Assembly (NCBI GenBank): GCA_946800325.1 | Contig: OX326957.1 | Span: forward strand, 54,121,798 to 54,185,797 | Source of the DNA: Luzula sylvatica | Taxonomy: Eukaryota; Streptophyta; Magnoliopsida; Poales; Juncaceae | Direction: 5' to 3' | Length of the DNA stretch: 64,000 bases | Part shown: in pieces, positions 59,587 to 64,000 of the stretch | Layout: each line of letters starts with the position of its first letter | How positions within the stretch are numbered: the first letter of the stretch is position 1 | Notes under the pieces: generated by a model | Database searches by the model: none | The model's input: the letters and a program-made list of their open reading frames with translations, nothing else | What the model was told of the DNA's origin: nothing | Program-made: the position numbers and the translations under genes

Positions 59587-60839
59587 ATGAATGCCGCTAA
59601 GATCTTGCTTGCTAGGGGGGATTCGAAGGGAAAGAAGAAGGAAGGGGAGAGCTCCAACACTCAACCAAGGCCAAGAGCTCCACCTCCACAGAAGAAGGCG
59701 GCTAAGAAGCCTAGGAGGCAAGAAATCTTGAAAGCAGACTACGATTTCAAAAATATAAACAATGAACATCTCTTTCGAAATCCGGAGGCCGGAACTCTCT
59801 TCAACGACGTGGTGGCAAGGAAATCCATCGCGAAATGCTACTACTACGAGTTTCCACCAAATATTCCTCATCTTTTCGACAAGATCGAGGCAATCGAGAG
59901 AAGATGGGGATTCGCAAATCTTGCGTGTCTTAAAGAGCCGTTCTACGAAGTCATCACTCGATTGTTCTATGCCAACGCCGTATTCAACCATGCTCTAGAG
60001 AAGATAACCTCCTATATCCTCGGTGAACAAGTTGAGATCTCGGTTGAAAATCTGTGCGAGTTGCTGGGTCTCAAGGATGATGGAGAGAAGATCTACAACG
60101 CACGCAAGGGAAGACTCGAAGCCGCCATTATCGAACCAATGAAGAAGGTGGTTACAAATCGATACCAGTCACAAGAATCGGCATCGCACTTGGCAGCTCC
60201 TGAGAGATTCGTTTGGGAAATCGGTAATAATATTCTTACTCCTGTCGCGAAATTGAAGGCAAATTTAGAAAATAGAAATATTATGCTATTGTATCGTATG
60301 TGGTACAATGATGAACTACCCGTCCATGTGCCTTATCTCATACTAAGTCATATGGAAAGCATCCTGAGCCAAAGAAATGCCTCGTTACCTTACGGAACGT
60401 TGATTGCCCGGATGTTGGAACTCCAAGGAGTTTCAATCCCGGAGAACGATTGGGACTTCCGATAGGAACAGCCAACAAATCTCGCATCTAAAGCAAACCT
60501 CCAACGTCTTGGATATCGGTATTCATCGAACGTACAAGGCTGGGTTATCAGTCCCTCCAAAGATGCGGAAGCATTCCACCTTCCTCGCAATCCTACCCGG
60601 TGGCTGGAGGGTGACACCCAAACCGAGGAAGAGGAAAACGCCGACCCCGCCAATACTGACCAAAGCGGTGAAGCCCCGGATAGAAAACGTAATAAGAAGG
60701 AGCGTGCAGAAAGCTCTAACGCCCCTTCAGAACACGACGAAAGGAGGTTTGCTTATATGAAGGCGTTATTCGAGGAGATGGATGAGCGGGTTGAAAAACA
60801 TGGACGAATAATGCGAGACGCATTTCGTGAGGACCTGCA
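59587..60839 (+). pseudogene. Plant-transposon-protein ORF of element A, broken by a stop
   Basis: The frame starts at ATG 59,587 in a CACCATG context with a basic, proline-rich head (residues 1-50). It then matches the 'putative plant transposon protein' domain found in many plant retroelement derivatives (Pfam Transposase_32, from memory): LFYANAVFNHALEKITSYIL, then LLGLKDDGEKIY and SHMESILSQRNASLPYGTLI. A TAG at 60,463-60,465 ends it after 292 residues. The same frame continues with clear similarity to the element B protein up to the junction with the inverted LTR. Biochemical function is unknown despite the domain name. Confidence 0.75.
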
Positions 60840-60841
60840 TG

Positions 60842-60846
60842 CTTCC
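60842..60846. other. Predicted target-duplication half for element B
   Basis: CTTCC lies between element A sequence and the 3' LTR end of element B. If B inserted into A, the same five bases should flank B's other LTR beyond the right edge. Confidence 0.4.
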
Positions 60847-62252
60847 TGTTGGTTAATTCTAACCTAGAGGGGGGTAAATTTGGCAATCTAACTTAAACTT
60901 AGTTTAGATTTAAACCTAATTTACGTGCGGAATAAATAATAATTTAGATGATAAAGATGATACCGTACAAACACTTTGACACAAGATGTTTGTTTACGAA
61001 GTTCGGTAGGTGGTTGCTTTGTAGCTTTAACTCACCCTTTACTCGCTTAATTGACCGACTCAATTATTTGCGAGTACCTACGTCTCCGGGAATGCCTTGT
61101 GCCTCTTTTTGGCTTTCGATTGAATTCCAACTCAACTCGATTACAAGGATTTGCCTAGATCGATTTACACGCTTCTATCGATCTATAGCTTAGGCTCTTT
61201 ACAATTTGTTGCACTAGCCTATTACACTTTTTCACTAATCGAGCTACAACGTGATCGGTCACGTGAGTGGGATACGATTAGTGGAGAATATCGAAAGTAG
61301 ATCAACGATCTAAAGAGGTTTCTCAAGCTATCAATGGATATAGATAATCACAGCTTAGGGTTTCTCTCTTTTTAGGTTTGAATGTTTGAAAAAGAAGAGT
61401 TCGGAGAGAGAGACCCATGAAGGATTCTATTTATACTCTCTATAGAAATCCTTCAGAAAACTTGTAGTGCGTTCGAACGCATTACAGTCCGTTCAGAACG
61501 CACTTGAAGTTTGCACTAGCCGTTTCAAAATAACGTGCAAGTACATCTTGGGTCCGTTCGAACGTACAATGTCCGTTCGTAACGGACTCAATTATACATA
61601 GCATTTTGCGTTCACAGGAACAAGAGTCCGTTCAACGCACTGAAAAGTGGGTGAACGGATTCCAGGTTGTCCGTTCGAACGCACATGTGTGTTCGTTCGA
61701 ACGCACACATTCCTGTGACATTTTCCGTTCACAGGAAGGATTGTCCGTTCAACGCACTCAGAAGGTGTTTGAACGGATTCTAATTATCCGTTCGAACGGA
61801 CATGATTGTTCGTTCGAACGCACACATCCCTGTGACACGTTTGGTTCTAATCAAGCTTTAAAGTTTTGATATTTAGCAAGTCCGTTCTGAACGGACTTTG
61901 AGTTCGTTCAGAACGCACTTCCTGCTTGACTGAACTCTTTGTTATTTTGAACATGATTTTACTTGAGTTCTACTAGGTTTGTACCTATGGTTTATTTGTG
62001 GCGTATCCCACTCACGGAAGGCTTCAACATCTTGAGTCTTGATGTATTCCAATGGCCTTCCTTGTTTTCTTCTTTTCTTGTTTATCTTGAGACTTCATGT
62101 CTTGATTCTTGATGTAATCCAATGAAGTCCTCCTTCACAAGTCCTCCTTCATCTTCGTATCGTACCTATGTTATCCTGCACTTTTCTGGATGTAAACATT
62201 AGTAATGACAGTGTTTTGAAATAATCAAACTATCAGGAAATTTGAACCAACA
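60847..62252 (-). repeat. 3' LTR of element B
   Basis: 1,406 bp, minus-strand TGTTGGTTCAAA...AACCAACA. The TATA box appears as TATTTATA at 61,428-61,435. The palindrome array is at about 61,465-61,920. It differs from LTR A by scattered substitutions within the palindromes and elsewhere. Confidence 0.93.
61465..61920. repeat. Array of CGTT-N-AACG palindromes in LTR B
   Basis: Counterpart of 55,140-55,620. Several sites differ from LTR A in one half only, for example GTCCGTTCGAACGTACA against the three-base-spacer forms, so individual sites drift while the array persists. Confidence 0.85.
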
Positions 62253-62256
62253 AACT

Positions 62257-62412
62257 CCCCCTTTTGATTAATTTCAAAACACTGTCGGTTTGGAGAGTTT
62301 CACATTTAGTTGAGAACTTTCCGTACGATCGTTTCTCCCCCATTTTGAAATAGATCAAAAGGGTCATGGAGACTTCATCAACGGAAGGCTCCCCCTAAAT
62401 GCGAGCTCCCCC
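62257..62412 (-). other. Multiple polypurine tracts of element B
   Basis: Four GGGGGAG-type tracts on the minus strand, at 62,257-62,261, 62,337-62,341, 62,391-62,395 and 62,408-62,412. The first is adjacent to the LTR (AAAAGGGGGAGTT). Repeated polypurine tracts before the 3' LTR are a known hallmark of Sireviruses. Confidence 0.8.
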
Positions 62413-62884
62413 TCAAAGAATGAATTGATGAATGTATGAGCTCGTAAATATGATCAAATTCTTTTGTTTTGAATGATGACAATCTTTTCAAAATTTAGCA
62501 GATTTTTAAGAAAATATAACAGTTTTTGTGTGCGTTCCGAACGGAAAAATTAATGCGTTCGAACGCACTTACATCTGGACTGATCGGAAAAAAATCCAAA
62601 ATAGATGCAACAGTTTAAACTGAAAATATGACCATAAAACAAAATAGGATAATACAATAAATGCGCAAGTTTATGCTACTGACATAATACCATAATTATT
62701 CATCAAACATACTTACTCAATAGACCTAATTGTTCAATCATACCGACACACATCAAAGTTTTTATAAGTTCTCACATACTCTCATGTATACTCAATACTT
62801 TAGACATAACATAACATAATATAATACGACACAACACACACCACAACCAAGGTTGATCACACTTCATTTTGCTTGGGTTAGGAA
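62413..62884. other. Noncoding 3' region of element B
   Basis: AT-rich DNA with two palindrome sites (GTGCGTTCCGAACGG and TGCGTTCGAACGCAC, about 62,530-62,570). No gene is seen. Confidence 0.6.
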
Positions 62885-64000
62885 TTAATGGTGCGTTCCG
62901 AACCTGTTCTCAAGATGAACGTAAAGATCGGCAAATTGACGATCCACGTTCTCAAGCATCCGTGCTTCAGATACACGAAACGCATCATGCATTGATCTTC
63001 CGTGTTGCTCCATGCGCTCATCCATTTCGTCGAGCATCTCCTTCACATAGGCAAACCTCTTATCATCCCGTTCCGTTTGGGCATTTGAGGATTCCCCCTT
63101 TCCCACATTCCGCTTTCGTTTGGGAGCCGGTTCTTCACCGCTTTCATCGGTATTGGTTGGTTCGACGTTGTCCTCTTCCTCGTCCAAGGTGTTGCCCTTC
63201 GTCCACCGGGTAGGATCGCGGGGAAGGTGATACGCCACCGCATCCTTTACGGAGTCAATAATCCATCCTCGGATGCTCGGCGAATACCGATATCCAAACC
63301 GTCGGAGGTTTGCATCGGATGCGAGGTTGATTGGTGATTTCGGACGAAAATCCCAATCGCTCAGTGGTATCTCAATACCTTGGAGTTCCATCATACGAGC
63401 TATCAATGTTCCGTATGGCAAGGACGCGTTCTTGTGACTCATTACACTTTCCATGTGGCTTGTGATGAGAAAGGGCACGTGGATGGGTAGTTGATCCTTG
63501 TACCACATGCGATGCAAGAGTATAATATCCCGCTGTTCGAGATTCATCTTAAATTTTTCTGAGGGAGTGAGAATGTTATTACCGATGGCCCAGATAAACT
63601 GTTCATGGGCGGCCAAGTGAGATGCCCCTTGACCAGGTTTGATACCCGTGATGGCAGCCTCGAGTCTCGCCTTGCGAGTGTCGTAGATTTTCTCTCCGCC
63701 GTCCCTTAGTCCGAGCAAAACATTCAAGTTTTTGATAGAGATTTCGACATCTTCACCGAGGATGTATGACGTTACCTATTCTTCGTCACGGTGGAATTCA
63801 GCGTTTGCGTAAAATAGTCGCGTGATTACATCATGCGATTTGACGTTTAGGCATGCTAAATTCGCGAATCCCCATTGACGTTCGATTTCCTCGACTTTGT
63901 CGAGGAGGTGATGTATGTTTGGCGGAAACTCGTAGTAGTAGCATGGAGCAATTGGTCTCTTGGATACCCATTCATGGAAGAGGATACCAGCCTCCTGAGT
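62885..64000 (-). pseudogene. Plant-transposon-protein ORF of element B, partial and broken
   Basis: Minus-strand homologue of the element A ORF, with LFYANAEFHRDEE, then SYILGEDVEISIKN, SHMESVMSHKNASLPYGTLI and an acidic/basic tail with MDERMEQHGRSMHDAF. An in-frame TAG at 63,776-63,778 interrupts it; the downstream part restarts at ATG 63,727 and gives 280 residues. It is intact where the element A copy has its stop. The tail after the domain is charged and may form a coiled coil. The N-terminus lies outside the window. Confidence 0.75.

Larger units (their letters stand above)
54822..60846 (+). mobile_element. Sirevirus-like Ty1/copia element A, non-autonomous, interrupted
   Basis: The element starts with a 1,407-bp LTR, then an initiator-Met-type primer-binding site, a gag gene, about 0.94 kb of noncoding DNA and a second ORF of the plant-transposon-protein type. 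Protease, integrase, reverse transcriptase and RNase H are absent. It is cut at 60,846 by a same-family LTR in the opposite orientation, so its own 3' LTR should lie beyond the window. The LTR begins two bases after the CACTA end. Confidence 0.85.
60847..64000 (-). mobile_element. Sirevirus-like element B, opposite orientation, partial
   Basis: On the minus strand it has its 3' LTR (60,847-62,252), several polypurine tracts and a plant-transposon-protein ORF, and continues past the window. It is the same family as element A. The presence of a second copy of ORF2 shows it is a separate element and not an inverted half of A. Confidence 0.85.

Noticed and set aside
54822..62252. LTRs at 54,822 and 60,847 as the two ends of one element
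   Set aside because: They are in opposite orientation, and the second has its polypurine tracts on the right side. They belong to two elements.

Overview
The window is intergenic DNA from a flowering plant nuclear genome, probably a eudicot. It is AT-rich and built almost entirely of transposable elements, their fragments, simple repeats and a large segmental duplication. Plant origin is shown by an intact Ty3/gypsy chromovirus with a C-terminal chromodomain, Sirevirus-like Ty1/copia elements, a Helitron with a captured START-domain gene fragment, hAT and CACTA non-autonomous elements, and a tRNA-derived SINE. The species cannot be named from sequence alone. No intact single-copy host gene, rRNA gene or functional tRNA gene was found.

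Layout. (1) 1-17,025 is the first copy of a segmental duplication; the second copy is 26,291-41,707, with about 1% mismatches by eye in the first kb. In copy 1 the left arm (1-7,519) is followed by a complete non-autonomous Helitron (7,674-11,153) carrying a broken START-domain gene fragment. In copy 2 most of that Helitron is replaced by a 65-bp minisatellite and a dispersed repeat (33,674-35,080), joined at short microhomologies. The right arm (10,328-17,025 and 35,081-41,707) holds a promoter/leader-like segment, a (GT)n tract, a G-run minisatellite, a 607-bp hAT element with a perfect 8-bp target duplication, and a SINE. (2) 17,026-20,970 is a rearranged patch: a partial tandem copy of the hAT region, a cluster of short palindromes, about 16.6 units of the 65-bp minisatellite and a dispersed repeat. 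(3) 20,975-25,402 is an inverted, older copy of 11,240-16,325 that lacks the hAT insertion and so shows its empty site. (4) 41,708-44,130 is AT-rich DNA ending in hAT-like terminal sequence.

(5) 44,131-52,454 is a complete, young gypsy element of Tekay/Del type. Its LTRs are 1,693 bp each and differ by 3 substitutions and two 16-bp indels. It has an uninterrupted Gag-Pol polyprotein, but no matching target duplication and unrelated flanks. (6) 52,455-54,819 is the right part of a CACTA-type element. (7) 54,822-60,846 is a Sirevirus-like element on the + strand with LTR, gag and a plant-transposon-protein ORF but no pol. It is interrupted by (8) a second member of the same family in the opposite orientation, from 60,847 to beyond the right edge.

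The observations most worth follow-up are: palindrome arrays built from CGTT/AACG half-sites in two otherwise unrelated repeats; the gag-only Sirevirus with a second ORF of unknown function; the G-run/(GT)n arrays kept in all three copies of the inverted/direct repeat; and the template-switch-like junctions that remodelled the Helitron.
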